A stretch of 64,000 nt of DNA from Dyadobacter luteus (GCF_003383615.1 NZ_QNUL01000001.1:310001-374000), one strand, 5' to 3'; shown: positions 1 to 8,634, counted from the first letter of the stretch. A program made the numbers and translations. Notes: generated from the sequence alone by a model not told the origin.

Positions 1-176
1 ATGTGTTCTTTCACCTGCTCACGCCCCTGATAAACAACCGGAGCCTTTGAGAAGCTGCTGATCAGTAAGGCATCATCTGTATACTGGTCCAGAAGCGCTT
101 CTATGTTTTTATCGAGAATATGCTGGATGTGCTCGGTATACATTTTACCAAGCTTAGTATCAGGAATATTTTTCAT
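1..176 (-). CDS. NTF2-like (SnoaL-type) protein, C-terminus outside window
   Basis: The first 58 codons read on the minus strand from an ATG at 174-176 and run off the window edge. The visible part begins MKNIPDTKLGKMYTEHIQ and continues with a helix and an aspartate-rich turn (DQYTDDALLISS), then VVYQGREQVKEH. This is the usual opening of the NTF2/SnoaL fold, in which a helix is followed by 'Y.dDa.l..p....ykG...I'. These small cone-shaped barrels act as isomerases, cyclases, lyases or ligand binders, so no reaction can be named. It lies 30 bp downstream of the metallo-beta-lactamase gene on the same strand and is probably the last or next gene of that operon. A second NTF2-like protein sits two genes upstream. 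Confidence 0.7.
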   Translation of the reverse strand, partial: MKNIPDTKLGKMYTEHIQHILDKNIEALLDQYTDDALLISSFSKAPVVYQGREQVKEH

Positions 177-206
177 TTGAAAAGGTCGGGTTTGAGGAAC
201 AAATAA

Positions 207-1052
207 TTATGGATTGGGATATAAAAACAACATGTAATTAGACATGTGCAGCGTGAGAGGCAGCTTATAGTCAGGATATTTTGAAATAATCTTTCCGATC
301 AGTTCCTGTCCCTGAAGCCCCTGATATACCAACTGTTTAACGTATTGCAGGTAAGCGATCTGTTTGTCAAGCACTGATGCATCTGTTGGCTCACCGTGAC
401 CAGGGAAAACGTGCAGAAAGTCTCTACTTTTCAGCCTCGTAAGTATGCTGATCCAGTTATCAAAACTGTATTGACCACCCGATGTTTTGTCTCCAAAAAA
501 GGCATACACTTCATTGTAAATCAGGTCCTGCGCAAGAAGTACCTTCTCTGCCGGAATCTCCAGAATCAAATTCACCTGACACTCTGTATCAAGCACTTTG
601 ATAAGATTCAGATCGACACCGTCAATCGTCAGAATTCCTTCTGCAAGCACTTCGGCCGGCAAGTTTTTCTCCGCGAAAATCACCTGATCTGCGTTGTCGG
701 GATGCAGGCTTCTGTGGTAACCAATGAAATAATCGGCCATCGCGTTAATTGCACCAATTACTTCCGGGAGTGCATATACCGGTGTTCCGGCAAATGCTGG
801 TGCACCCATCCAATGATCCGGATGAAGATGTGTAATAATGATCCTATCCAGCGGTTTTCCGATACTTTCGATGTAAGTCCGGAGTTCTTCTGAATGAGGT
901 TTGAGCTGAAGCGTATCGACAAGGATGAGTTTTTCAGCAGTTTCGATCAATTGGGCATTAGTAAGTTCTCCGTCTTCGGGCGACTGTACACAGTGGATTG
1001 TCACTGTTTCGAGAACGACCTTATTGACTTTGATATACTTGAAATTTTCCAT
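207..1052 (-). CDS. MBL-fold metallo-hydrolase
   Basis: A 281-residue cytoplasmic protein of the metallo-beta-lactamase superfamily with no signal peptide. The metal-binding signature is intact: THLHPDHWMG places His75, His77, Asp79 and His80. Further ligands are probably the Asp in LLAQDLIYNE and the His in FPGHGEPTD. The closing FPGHG motif is typical of glyoxalase II-like or quorum-lactonase-like members, which hydrolyse thioesters, lactones or esters. The gene lies 83 bp downstream of the NTF2-like gene and in the same direction as the ThDP enzyme and DJ-1 genes, so it probably acts on a product or side product of that pathway. The substrate cannot be assigned from sequence. Confidence 0.85.
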   Translation of the reverse strand: MENFKYIKVNKVVLETVTIHCVQSPEDGELTNAQLIETAEKLILVDTLQLKPHSEELRTYIESIGKPLDRIIITHLHPDHWMGAPAFAGTPVYALPEVIGAINAMADYFIGYHRSLHPDNADQVIFAEKNLPAEVLAEGILTIDGVDLNLIKVLDTECQVNLILEIPAEKVLLAQDLIYNEVYAFFGDKTSGGQYSFDNWISILTRLKSRDFLHVFPGHGEPTDASVLDKQIAYLQYVKQLVYQGLQGQELIGKIISKYPDYKLPLTLHMSNYMLFLYPNP

Positions 1053-1135
1053 AACATTAAATAAAGAAGGGTCTACTTTTCTGCAGTAGTGAGGATCTGT
1101 CGCCAGATCAGGTCAACAGGTTGTGTAAGAGGTTG

Positions 1136-1561
1136 CTACAGCGTAGCTGAGCCCTCGTGGTATTCCAATCCGTCTACAATGTATTTTGTGATTAATGCGC
1201 CACCATTTCCATCGGATTTCACTTCCCAGGTCTGGAACGCGTCGCAGGCAATTCTTTTACTGTAAGCTTCCGGAGCATTCCATACACTGGCTTCCCACTG
1301 TACCACCACTTTGACGGTTGCAGTATCGCCGGTAATGTCGGCTACAACCGATTTTACAGTATGTACTTCGTCAAAAAAGATGCGAACAACACGCTGAAAC
1401 CAGCCTTCAAATCCAGCCCAGCCGTAAACTGTCGCTTCAGGAAAAACCATTTCCAGACCTTCATCAATGATCAGGGGTAGCAATTCAACCTGAGGAGCAT
1501 GTACGTCCAGTTTACGATACCAGACTTCTGCTAATTTTTCAATGGATTCCTGAGTAAGCAT
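1136..1561 (-). CDS. Nuclear transport factor 2-like (SnoaL) protein
   Basis: A 141-residue protein with the NTF2-like alpha+beta barrel pattern: an N-terminal helix (LTQESIEKLAEVWYRKLD), a predicted pocket segment around VYGWAGFEGWFQRV, then strands ending in KYIVDGLEYH. It has no signal peptide or transmembrane segment. Proteins of this fold occur as steroid isomerases, polyketide cyclases and small lyases. Its position between the metallo-hydrolase and the ThDP enzyme suggests a role in handling one metabolite of the pathway. The ATG at 1559-1561 follows the upstream gene by about 95 bp. The function is unknown. Confidence 0.75.
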   Translation of the reverse strand: MLTQESIEKLAEVWYRKLDVHAPQVELLPLIIDEGLEMVFPEATVYGWAGFEGWFQRVVRIFFDEVHTVKSVVADITGDTATVKVVVQWEASVWNAPEAYSKRIACDAFQTWEVKSDGNGGALITKYIVDGLEYHEGSATL

Positions 1562-1630
1562 TGGAAATTATGAGTTAATAATGATGAGTTAAGCGTTTAC
1601 AGTTTTGTGGTTAGCTGGTAATCTCAAAAA

Positions 1631-1652
1631 GCTGACAGCTCATAGCCATTAG
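1631..1652. repeat. Short dispersed repeat, copy A
   Basis: This 22-bp stretch lies just 3' of the ThDP enzyme stop. It matches the reverse complement of 55179-55200 at 18 of 22 positions. Both copies abut stop codons of minus-strand genes, which suggests a small intergenic repeat family. Confidence 0.35.
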
Positions 1653-1656
1653 TTAC

Positions 1657-3363
1657 TTATTGTGAGCAATTTGTTTTGACCCAGTCGGCCTTATGATCAC
1701 CTTGTAAAACCAGATCGATCAGAAACGGCTTGTCATCTGCCAGCATACGCTCAATGGCCGGGGCAATCTCTTCTTCCTTTTCTACCCTCACTGCATCTAC
1801 TCCCATAGACTGCGCCAGCAAATCGAAGCGGATCGCAGGATAGGAAAGGTCAAATGAAAGTGGATGGTCATGTTTCGGAATCTCCCGTTCCTGCCAGTAT
1901 ACATCGATATTGAGCTGAAGGAGTTTATATGATCCATTGTTGCAGACCACAAACTTGGCTCCGGTGTTATGCCTGACTGCCGACCAAAGCGCCTGTATCG
2001 TGTACATGCTTCCGCCATCGCCCGAAAAGCCAATAACGGTTTTCTCAGGGTTAGCAAGTTTCGCACCGATCGCACCGGGAAAACCTACACCCAGCGATCC
2101 GCCACGTGTGACGAAGTAATTTCCGGCTACCTTTGGCACTATATATCTTGTCACCGCTGGCGAGCTGGTAAGCGCTTCATCAAAAACGATGGTATCGGCA
2201 GGTAATTTTTCTGCCAGGGCACTGGAAAACTGCGCCATTTGCAAAGGATGATTTCCTTTCCGGCCAAGATCAGCCTGGAGCTCCGCTGCGATTTTTTTAT
2301 TTTTCTGAGCAGTGATTTCTTCAATCCGTGCTGCTGCTTTTTCTTTCTGCGCCGGCGTAATTCTGTCGTTCAAAACATCATACAGTGCTTCCAGTGAAAG
2401 CTTTGGATCGCCTACCACACCGATATCAACGCGGTGATTTTTAGCAATCTCGTAGGCATTCAGGTCTATGTGAATGACTTTCGCGTCCGGAGCATAAATC
2501 TCACCCAGATCCGGGAAGACTTCGGGAACCATATAAGTGCCCACGACAAGATTTACATCCCCCTTTGTAGTGATCGGTTTGCTGTATTCGCCGAACATGT
2601 GGCCGGTGGTTCCCTGGTACAACGGATGCGAATTATCCATGACCAGATCTCCGAACTCTACCCCATATACTTCTGCGCCCAAAAGCTCCGCAACGGCAGT
2701 CAGTTCGGGAATCGCCCCGGAGTAAGCCACGCCGTCACCTACGAAAATCATAGGTTTTTGTGAAGCCAGCAAGGCATCGGCCATGTCGTTAATCAGCTCT
2801 GCGGAAGGCAACACCCTGGTCGATGGAATATGCGTCGGGATCACTTCTTCATCGTTCAACTCGTCGAGCACGTCCATCGGAAGACAAACATACACAGGAC
2901 CCATCGGCGGCGTGGCGGCAATTTTGATTGCTCTGCGCAGGGTTCTGAGTACCGATTTGGAAGAATGCACCATGGTTGAATACTTAGTTACCGGCGCCAT
3001 CATACCTACAAGGTCATTGGCCATCTGTGCATCCATGTTCATGTAGCGCGTCCCTGCGTCAGAACCGATTACCACCAAGGGAGCATGCCCCCGTTTGGCC
3101 TGATACAACGCCCCCACCGCATTTCCAATACCCGGGGAACTATGCAACTGAACCAGTGTCGGTTTCTGTGTGGCACGTGCATATCCGTCGGCTGCCATGA
3201 CGGCAATACTTTCCTGTAACGTCAGGATGTATTTCATTTCCGGATACTCCTCCACAGCGTCAAGGAAACCCTGCTCTACGGTTCCCGGATTTCCGAACAT
3301 GTGATCCATGCCGTCGGCCAGAAACTGCTCGATAATCTTCTGATTCCCTGTTTTACCAGCCAT
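1657..3363 (-). CDS. Thiamine diphosphate-dependent lyase (benzoylformate decarboxylase/acetolactate synthase-like)
   Basis: A 568-residue enzyme with the three-domain ThDP decarboxylase architecture. The N-terminal pyrimidine-binding domain (about 1-175) carries the activating glutamate Glu51 in LTLQESIAV. A central Rossmann-like domain follows (about 190-330). The C-terminal PP-binding domain has the GDG...NN motif, with Asp449 in GFSGDGGS and NN about 25 residues later. Length and the opening GNPGT...LQES pattern resemble benzoylformate decarboxylase and related 2-oxoacid decarboxylases more than acetohydroxyacid synthases, and no regulatory subunit is nearby. It overlaps the upstream DJ-1 gene by 11 bp, so the two are translationally coupled. 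The expected reaction is non-oxidative decarboxylation or carboligation of a 2-oxoacid or aldehyde. The substrate is unknown. Confidence 0.85.
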   Translation of the reverse strand: MAGKTGNQKIIEQFLADGMDHMFGNPGTVEQGFLDAVEEYPEMKYILTLQESIAVMAADGYARATQKPTLVQLHSSPGIGNAVGALYQAKRGHAPLVVIGSDAGTRYMNMDAQMANDLVGMMAPVTKYSTMVHSSKSVLRTLRRAIKIAATPPMGPVYVCLPMDVLDELNDEEVIPTHIPSTRVLPSAELINDMADALLASQKPMIFVGDGVAYSGAIPELTAVAELLGAEVYGVEFGDLVMDNSHPLYQGTTGHMFGEYSKPITTKGDVNLVVGTYMVPEVFPDLGEIYAPDAKVIHIDLNAYEIAKNHRVDIGVVGDPKLSLEALYDVLNDRITPAQKEKAAARIEEITAQKNKKIAAELQADLGRKGNHPLQMAQFSSALAEKLPADTIVFDEALTSSPAVTRYIVPKVAGNYFVTRGGSLGVGFPGAIGAKLANPEKTVIGFSGDGGSMYTIQALWSAVRHNTGAKFVVCNNGSYKLLQLNIDVYWQEREIPKHDHPLSFDLSYPAIRFDLLAQSMGVDAVRVEKEEEIAPAIERMLADDKPFLIDLVLQGDHKADWVKTNCSQ

Positions 3364-4180
3364 AACGTGTCAGACCTTTGTCGAGCACATTCACAAACTG
3401 TTCGCCAAACTCAAAAGAGCATTGCAGCGAGCGCGCCGTGATGAACGGATAATCGACGATTACAGAAGTTTCTTTACCAAAGTTTCCGTGATACTGACCT
3501 TCCGGCCCTACCGCGTCGCTCAAAATGTATTCAAGAACATAGGGAGGAGGTCCCATATTCAGATCGGTATGCAGGAAGCCGGTTCCGTCGTGGTAGTCGT
3601 ATTCAATACAATGTCCTGTAACGTGCTTGCCGAGAATAATTGATTTGCGTTCGTTGAAATCACGTGCGAAAACCAGCGGTGCAACACCATAGCAAATCCC
3701 GGCAACAGGAAGGTTTTTCTTATAAAATCCTAAGATCAGGTCGTGGACGCGCTGGTTATTCACCATATCAATGATCGGGCCACTACCGCCCACCAAAAGT
3801 AATGCTGCATATTCTTCTGTCAGGTTTTCCTGTGCAGTTTTCAGATCAGCAAAATACTGCTCAAATGCCCGCAGGAAATCAGGCGTGGAAAAATAAGGGC
3901 GTTCAGGAATTTCCAGGGAAAGGTTTCTGGTCTTCTCCAATCTGTTGGTTGCTTCAAAAGCCTTTACTTTCTCTGCAGCCAGCGGCGTTGTTACGCAAGT
4001 ACCAAGAGGAGGATCTACGTAAGTGGTATCGTAGCTGGGTGGTAATGCTTCGGCTTTTTTGCCGTTTGGGGTTATGAATTCTACTACATAACCTGCTTCT
4101 TCAAGTTTTTCAAGAGGGCCTACCAGTTCTATTCCCCAGTAACCGTATTCCGAGAGAACAGCTAAAATTTTCTTTGACAT
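3353..4180 (-). CDS. DJ-1/PfpI-family (class I glutamine amidotransferase-like) protein
   Basis: A 275-residue cytoplasmic protein with the DJ-1/PfpI fold. The nucleophile elbow is visible as AGICYGVAPL, with Cys163 as presumed nucleophile, and LLVGGSGPIIDM precedes it. Family members include Hsp31-like glyoxalase III, isocyanide hydratase and glutamine amidotransferase-like hydrolases. It is the first gene of the minus-strand operon: the ATG at 4178-4180 follows a 530-bp intergenic region, and its 3' end overlaps the ThDP lyase start by 11 bp. Coupling to a ThDP lyase suggests processing of a reactive 2-oxoaldehyde or 2-oxoacid, but this is inference. Confidence 0.8.
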   Translation of the reverse strand: MSKKILAVLSEYGYWGIELVGPLEKLEEAGYVVEFITPNGKKAEALPPSYDTTYVDPPLGTCVTTPLAAEKVKAFEATNRLEKTRNLSLEIPERPYFSTPDFLRAFEQYFADLKTAQENLTEEYAALLLVGGSGPIIDMVNNQRVHDLILGFYKKNLPVAGICYGVAPLVFARDFNERKSIILGKHVTGHCIEYDYHDGTGFLHTDLNMGPPPYVLEYILSDAVGPEGQYHGNFGKETSVIVDYPFITARSLQCSFEFGEQFVNVLDKGLTRYGW

Positions 4181-4710
4181 TGGATTAGGAAGTTTTTATA
4201 ACGTTTAATTGCCAGATTCATCAAGGAAATATTCCCGTTTCCGCTTATTGATGCAGTAAATTTGGCAGATCAAATGTCTTGCAAACTCAAAATCATGACT
4301 GAAACTGTAAAAAAAAGACTTGAACCAGTTGATTCGAGACTTTAAACCGTTCAATTCCCGAAGTGAACTTTTGTAGCCCTAATTCTATGCGCCACAGGCA
4401 CGAATAGTAAAAGTGTGTCTCAAAAAAATCACATAGTCATCTAAAAAGTAACGACAACCTGCTAGTTGAGTGATCGTCAGTAGTTTTAAAAATTTATTCT
4501 AAGATAATTATAGTATTTTGCACATATATTGCACTAAATTTGGCAGCCTAAGTAGTACTATTTAAAAATCCACGGTAATATCTCTTACAGATTGTAAGTT
4601 TTGAAAAGTCAAGGTGGATTTATGGACAGGAGCTTTACTCTCTCCGTCAATTAAGCTGGTTAAGCGCTAAACGTTATTGTTAAAACCAACCCTCAACGTA
4701 CAACTTCGCA
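4181..4710. other. 530-bp divergent intergenic region
   Basis: AT-rich region between the DJ-1 operon (leftward) and the signalling triplet (rightward). I see no credible coding frame. It contains two nearly identical 16-mers, GCAGTAAATTTGGCAG at 4253-4268 and GCACTAAATTTGGCAG at 4531-4546. Each includes a perfect Bacteroidota -7 consensus, TAAATTTG, on the plus strand. The promoter of the leftward operon must lie at the left end but has no clear match. Confidence 0.6.
4535..4542 (+). promoter_or_regulatory. Candidate -7 box (TAAATTTG) for the signalling triplet
   Basis: Exact match to the Bacteroidota -7 consensus TAnnTTTG. A TTTTG stands upstream at 4514-4520, but the spacing is shorter than the usual 19 or so. 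It would give a leader of roughly 160 nt. The same octamer recurs at 4257-4264. Confidence 0.35.
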
Positions 4711-5670
4711 ATGGAACCCTTAAATTTATTAATCGTTGCAATCAGACAAGACTGGCAACCTCTTATCTCCGAATCACTATCTAACGCCGGTTATCAATTT
4801 CAAGCTACAAAGGTGGGATCTAAGCAACAAGCTCTGGCAGCCTGCCACCAATCCAAATTTGACCTGATCATTTCTAACTGCACTTTGCCGGACGGACAAG
4901 TTGCTGATCTTATGTCTGTTCTGGGAAAACTCAGCCCATGTCTTGTAATGGCAGAAGGCCACTGCCCTACCACCTCAGAAAAAGCGTTGTCACTACTGGC
5001 AACCGACTTTTACATTACCAGCTCTGAACAGAGTTCCTGGCTGTCGGCGATGGAGCACACGCTTTCCAAGTGGAAATCCAACGCAAGGCAGAATATTGAA
5101 AAAATTCATCAGAACAGCAGCAGCCTGCACAGAAAGGTTCTTGCGATTTGTGAGGAAGAATTATCAGTAGAAAATTTAGATAAAAAACAGGCTGACCATT
5201 CTATAGCCAATGTCTTCACGATCATTCTCGAAGCGCTGGATCTGAGCAGGATTTATCTGTATACAAAAAAATCAACGCCGGATGGAGAAGAAATTATCGT
5301 TCAGCAAAATGAGGTGTCCGCTCCCGGGGTTAACAGCCGTACAGTAAAAACTACGGATATCCCTAATTTCAAAAGATGGAATAACCTTTTTGTATCCAAA
5401 CAACATGTTCAGGGAGATCTTAAGTCGCTTCCTGCCGAAGAAAAACACTGGCTTAACCAACGTGATGCCCAATCCGTGCTGGCTGTGCCACTGCACAACA
5501 ACGACACCTGGAACGGCTTTATCGGTCTGGAAGACATGATGAACGCCAGGCAATGGTCAGAGGCGGAAGTTAATCTGCTTGAATCTGTTGCCCGGTTAAT
5601 CCAGCAAAATCAACTCCATCAAAACCTGCCTGCATTCGGTCAGAACCGACTTTATACCACTCAGGTATGA
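4711..5670 (+). CDS. Pseudo-receiver plus GAF domain signalling protein
   Basis: A 319-residue cytoplasmic protein. Residues about 4-120 have the length and strand pattern of a response-regulator receiver, but the conserved acidic residues are missing. The phosphoacceptor position in DLIISNCTLPDGQ is Asn56 rather than Asp, and the N-terminal acidic pair is absent (LLIVAIRQD). Residues about 155-305 resemble a GAF domain, with VLAVPLHNNDTWNGFIGLED as the characteristic core. There is no DNA-binding or kinase domain. Its last codons overlap the LytS-type kinase start by 4 bp (ATGA), so the two are probably made together. It may be a non-phosphorylated scaffold or ligand sensor for that kinase. 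Confidence 0.7.
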   Translation: MEPLNLLIVAIRQDWQPLISESLSNAGYQFQATKVGSKQQALAACHQSKFDLIISNCTLPDGQVADLMSVLGKLSPCLVMAEGHCPTTSEKALSLLATDFYITSSEQSSWLSAMEHTLSKWKSNARQNIEKIHQNSSSLHRKVLAICEEELSVENLDKKQADHSIANVFTIILEALDLSRIYLYTKKSTPDGEEIIVQQNEVSAPGVNSRTVKTTDIPNFKRWNNLFVSKQHVQGDLKSLPAEEKHWLNQRDAQSVLAVPLHNNDTWNGFIGLEDMMNARQWSEAEVNLLESVARLIQQNQLHQNLPAFGQNRLYTTQV

Positions 5671-6713
5671 GCGCAAATGTCGATTACAGCAAAGGGATGT
5701 CATTAGGTTGGCGTCTCTGCTTTATTTTGAGCCTGCTGGCAACCATCCCCAGACTGATATTTGTATGGGAGGCTCTGTCATTTGATGGGCAGTATGGTAT
5801 TAGCATCCTGGATATTCTGATACAGTTTGTAATCAGTTTCGAGTTCGCCTGGATATTTCTATACATATGTCTGAATTATACCTATAAAATTCCGAGCTGG
5901 TTCAACGATCAGAAAATATATGTTCAGATGGCACTGATGATCATTCTTTTTTTTTCGCTCAATGAAATCCTCTTTCAGTTAAAACTGGCATTGGATAAAG
6001 ACAACAGCGATATTCTGATTTTCAGGATTGTATACTACCTCTATCATTTTCTGTTACTGCTTGCTATTCTGGGCTACCGCAATTTTCTGCTTGCCTCTCA
6101 GGCCTATTACCGCGTTGCGCTGGAAAATGAGCTGCTTAAAGTAGAGCAAATCAAGGCGCAACTCGAAGCGCTCAGAAATCAGCTCAACCCCCATTTTCTT
6201 TTTAATGCGCTCAACATTCTGAACATTTCTATTTTCACCAACCCGGACCTTGCTCAGCGTATCGTGCTGGATCTGTCTGACATTCTCAGATATAACCTGA
6301 AAGTGCAAAACCAGAGTCTGGTGCTCCTGAGCGACGAGCTGGCAGCAGCCAAATCTTATCTGGACCTGTACAAAGCACGCTTTGGCGAAAAGCTTCTTTT
6401 CTTTTTTGAGGATGTATGTACAACCAAAGAATGGTTCATCATTCCGTTATCGCTTCAAATCCTGATCGAAAATGCGATTAAACACAATGTAATTACTTCC
6501 AATCAGGTACTTTTTATTGAGATAAAATTAAACGAAAGTGAAAAGTCATTGATCGTTCAGAACTCGGTAAACAAAAAACTTGATGTTCCCGGAACGGGAA
6601 TTGGTCTGAAAAATCTGGATAAAAGATATAAAATTCAAACTGGCATTAACCCTTCACATCTGGAGAAGGACGAACAATTTACCGTAAAGGTACCCCTCAT
6701 TGAAGCTCCATGA
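5667..6713 (+). CDS. LytS/YehU-type sensor histidine kinase
   Basis: A 348-residue membrane histidine kinase. Four hydrophobic segments fill about residues 10-150 and are followed by a short coiled linker (ALENELLKVEQIKAQLEAL). The His_kinase domain of the LytS family carries the phosphoacceptor His176 in NQLNPHFLFNAL. The ATPase part shows the N box LIENAIKHN and a G box GTGIGLKNLDKRY. There is no recognisable extracytoplasmic sensor domain, so sensing may be membrane-based or come through the partner GAF protein. It overlaps both neighbours by 4 bp, forming a coupled three-gene unit with the LytTR regulator. Confidence 0.9.
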   Translation: MSANVDYSKGMSLGWRLCFILSLLATIPRLIFVWEALSFDGQYGISILDILIQFVISFEFAWIFLYICLNYTYKIPSWFNDQKIYVQMALMIILFFSLNEILFQLKLALDKDNSDILIFRIVYYLYHFLLLLAILGYRNFLLASQAYYRVALENELLKVEQIKAQLEALRNQLNPHFLFNALNILNISIFTNPDLAQRIVLDLSDILRYNLKVQNQSLVLLSDELAAAKSYLDLYKARFGEKLLFFFEDVCTTKEWFIIPLSLQILIENAIKHNVITSNQVLFIEIKLNESEKSLIVQNSVNKKLDVPGTGIGLKNLDKRYKIQTGINPSHLEKDEQFTVKVPLIEAP

Positions 6714-7483
6714 CACAAATACTCATCATAGAAGACGAAGTTCCGGCAGGTCAATATCTTACTCAGCTGATTCAGCGGATTAATCCGAAAGCTGAAATTC
6801 TTGATATACTTGAAAGCGTTGAACTGGCAGTGGATTGGCTTTCATCTAATCCTATACCGGATCTTATCTTTTTAGACGTTCAGCTCGGTGACGGAACCTG
6901 CTTTCAGATTTTCGAACAGATCTCGATCAGTTGTCCGGTTATATTCACGACCGCGCACGATGAGTACGCCATGCGCGCCTTCAAACTAAACAGTATCGAC
7001 TATCTGCTGAAACCAATCCGGCAGGAATCACTCAAATTCGCTCTTGACAAATACTACCAGCTCAATGAAGAAAATGCGATTACCAAAATCAAGTATCTTG
7101 AAGAGCTGATGCATTCGCAGATCCTGCAAAGGAAAAATCCTAGGCGAAGTTTTCTAGTACCCTTTCGCGACAAACTCATTCCTTTGAAGGATACGGATAT
7201 CGCTTGGCTTACTATCCGTAACAGTGTTGTGGTTGCAACTTTACATGATGACCGTAATTTTGTGATTGACAAAAACCTGGAAGAACTTGAAAACCAGCTC
7301 GACGCTGCAAGTTTTTTCAGAGCCAACAGACAATTTATCATCGCCCGGGAAAGTATCAGTGAAATAGAACTTTACTTCAACGGCCGGCTTCTGGTTCGTA
7401 CATTGCCCGTTTCAGCCAATCAGATCCTGATCAGCAAAGAGCGTGTGCCGGTATTTAAAAAGTGGTTTGAAGAGCTTTCATGA
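6710..7483 (+). CDS. LytTR-family response regulator
   Basis: A 257-residue response regulator. The receiver domain (about 1-120) has the acidic pocket EDE near residue 8, phosphoacceptor Asp56 in LIFLDVQLGDG, a Thr in TTAHDEYAM and Lys in LLKPI. The C-terminal LytTR DNA-binding domain (about 150-250) shows the signature segments FFRANRQFII and ISKERVPVFKKWF. The start overlaps the kinase gene by 4 bp, making it the obvious output of that kinase. LytTR regulators bind pairs of short direct repeats; the target genes are not evident here. Confidence 0.92.
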   Translation: MTQILIIEDEVPAGQYLTQLIQRINPKAEILDILESVELAVDWLSSNPIPDLIFLDVQLGDGTCFQIFEQISISCPVIFTTAHDEYAMRAFKLNSIDYLLKPIRQESLKFALDKYYQLNEENAITKIKYLEELMHSQILQRKNPRRSFLVPFRDKLIPLKDTDIAWLTIRNSVVVATLHDDRNFVIDKNLEELENQLDAASFFRANRQFIIARESISEIELYFNGRLLVRTLPVSANQILISKERVPVFKKWFEELS

Positions 7484-7612
7484 TTAGAAAATTTTAAGCG
7501 GCGTATTTTCAGCTTGATGCCGGAAATTTTCCGTTTCACATCAGGTTGCATTTCCCGGCTGTCTGATTTTTTAAAACTTACGCCTGAAACCTACCCCCTT
7601 TCTGAGTAAGCA

Positions 7613-8608
7613 ATGTATACAGCCCGAGAAATCAAGCCGTCCATTATCCTGTCCTTTGCCTGGCCGTCACTTCTGTTTTATCTGATTTATTCCGTTTGTC
7701 TGTGCAGCCTCACCTACTGGGGCCATATCCCTGTCGGATTTTCGTTTGTTCCCATTGGTCTGATCGGCACGGCGGTTGCATTTTATGTCGGCTTCAAAAA
7801 TAACTCATCTTACGAAAGGCTATGGGAAGCCAGAAGGATCTGGGGTGCCATCGTGAACGCCAGCCGTACATGGGGCACATACTCAGTTTCCTATGTAAAA
7901 ACGGAAACAGACATTTCGGGACTGACTGAAAGACAACTTCAGACAAAACTCATACACGGACTGATTGCCTATATTAATGCGGTTAGAATACAATTAAGGC
8001 AAAAAAGTGTCTGGAACGACAGTAATACCACCGCTCACGCCGTGTTGAAAGGAAGCCATGACAATGCTCCTCTTCATTTGTCATTAAGTGTATTTTTAGC
8101 TGAATCCGAGGTCAAATATTTCCTATCCAAAAAGAATCCCGCGACGCATATCCTTAAAGCTCAGGCAAAACTACTTGATCAGATATTTCGTAACGGCGGA
8201 ATTAATGAGCGTTTTTACGTGCAGATGATGGCACTTATCCAGGAGTTTTACAATCAGCAAGGAGCCGCTGAAAGAATCAAAAACTTTCCTTTTCCACGTC
8301 AGTATGCCTATTTCAGCAAAGTATTTGTGTGGCTTTTCATTCTGATTCTTCCTTTTGGCCTCATCAATGAGTTCCTTAAGCTCGGAACGGAAATGGCATG
8401 GGTAGCAGTACCCGCCTACATGGTGATTGCCTGGGTTTTCAATACCATGGAAGTTGTTGGCGACACCAGCGAAAATCCATTTGAAAATGCGATCAACGAT
8501 ATACCGATGACAGCGATTTGCCGCACTATTGAAATTGATCTTCGGGAAATGCTCGAAGAAACCGCGATTCCCCCTGCTCTTACCCCTGTTGACAACATCC
8601 TGATGTAA
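7613..8608 (+). CDS. Bestrophin-family (UPF0187/YneE) anion channel
   Basis: A 331-residue membrane protein of the bestrophin family. The N-terminal hallmark is clear: two transmembrane segments, then FYVGFKNNSSYERLWEARRIWGAIVN (core NNSSYERLWEARRIWG). Two further hydrophobic segments occur near residues 235-280 (VFVWLFILILPFGLI and WVAVPAYMVIAWVF), then a conserved NPFENAINDIP motif. Bacterial homologues form pentameric ion channels. It is 26 bp upstream of the KefF-like gene and co-directional with the KefC-like antiporter, so this stretch looks like an ion-homeostasis operon. It starts 129 bp after the LytTR regulator. Confidence 0.9.
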   Translation: MYTAREIKPSIILSFAWPSLLFYLIYSVCLCSLTYWGHIPVGFSFVPIGLIGTAVAFYVGFKNNSSYERLWEARRIWGAIVNASRTWGTYSVSYVKTETDISGLTERQLQTKLIHGLIAYINAVRIQLRQKSVWNDSNTTAHAVLKGSHDNAPLHLSLSVFLAESEVKYFLSKKNPATHILKAQAKLLDQIFRNGGINERFYVQMMALIQEFYNQQGAAERIKNFPFPRQYAYFSKVFVWLFILILPFGLINEFLKLGTEMAWVAVPAYMVIAWVFNTMEVVGDTSENPFENAINDIPMTAICRTIEIDLREMLEETAIPPALTPVDNILM

Positions 8609-8634
8609 TTTTTATAATCTTACCCTATTGATTC

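Noticed and set aside
4181-4710. Possible thiamine-diphosphate riboswitch upstream of the ThDP operon
   Set aside because: I could not find the conserved thi-box core on the leader strand.
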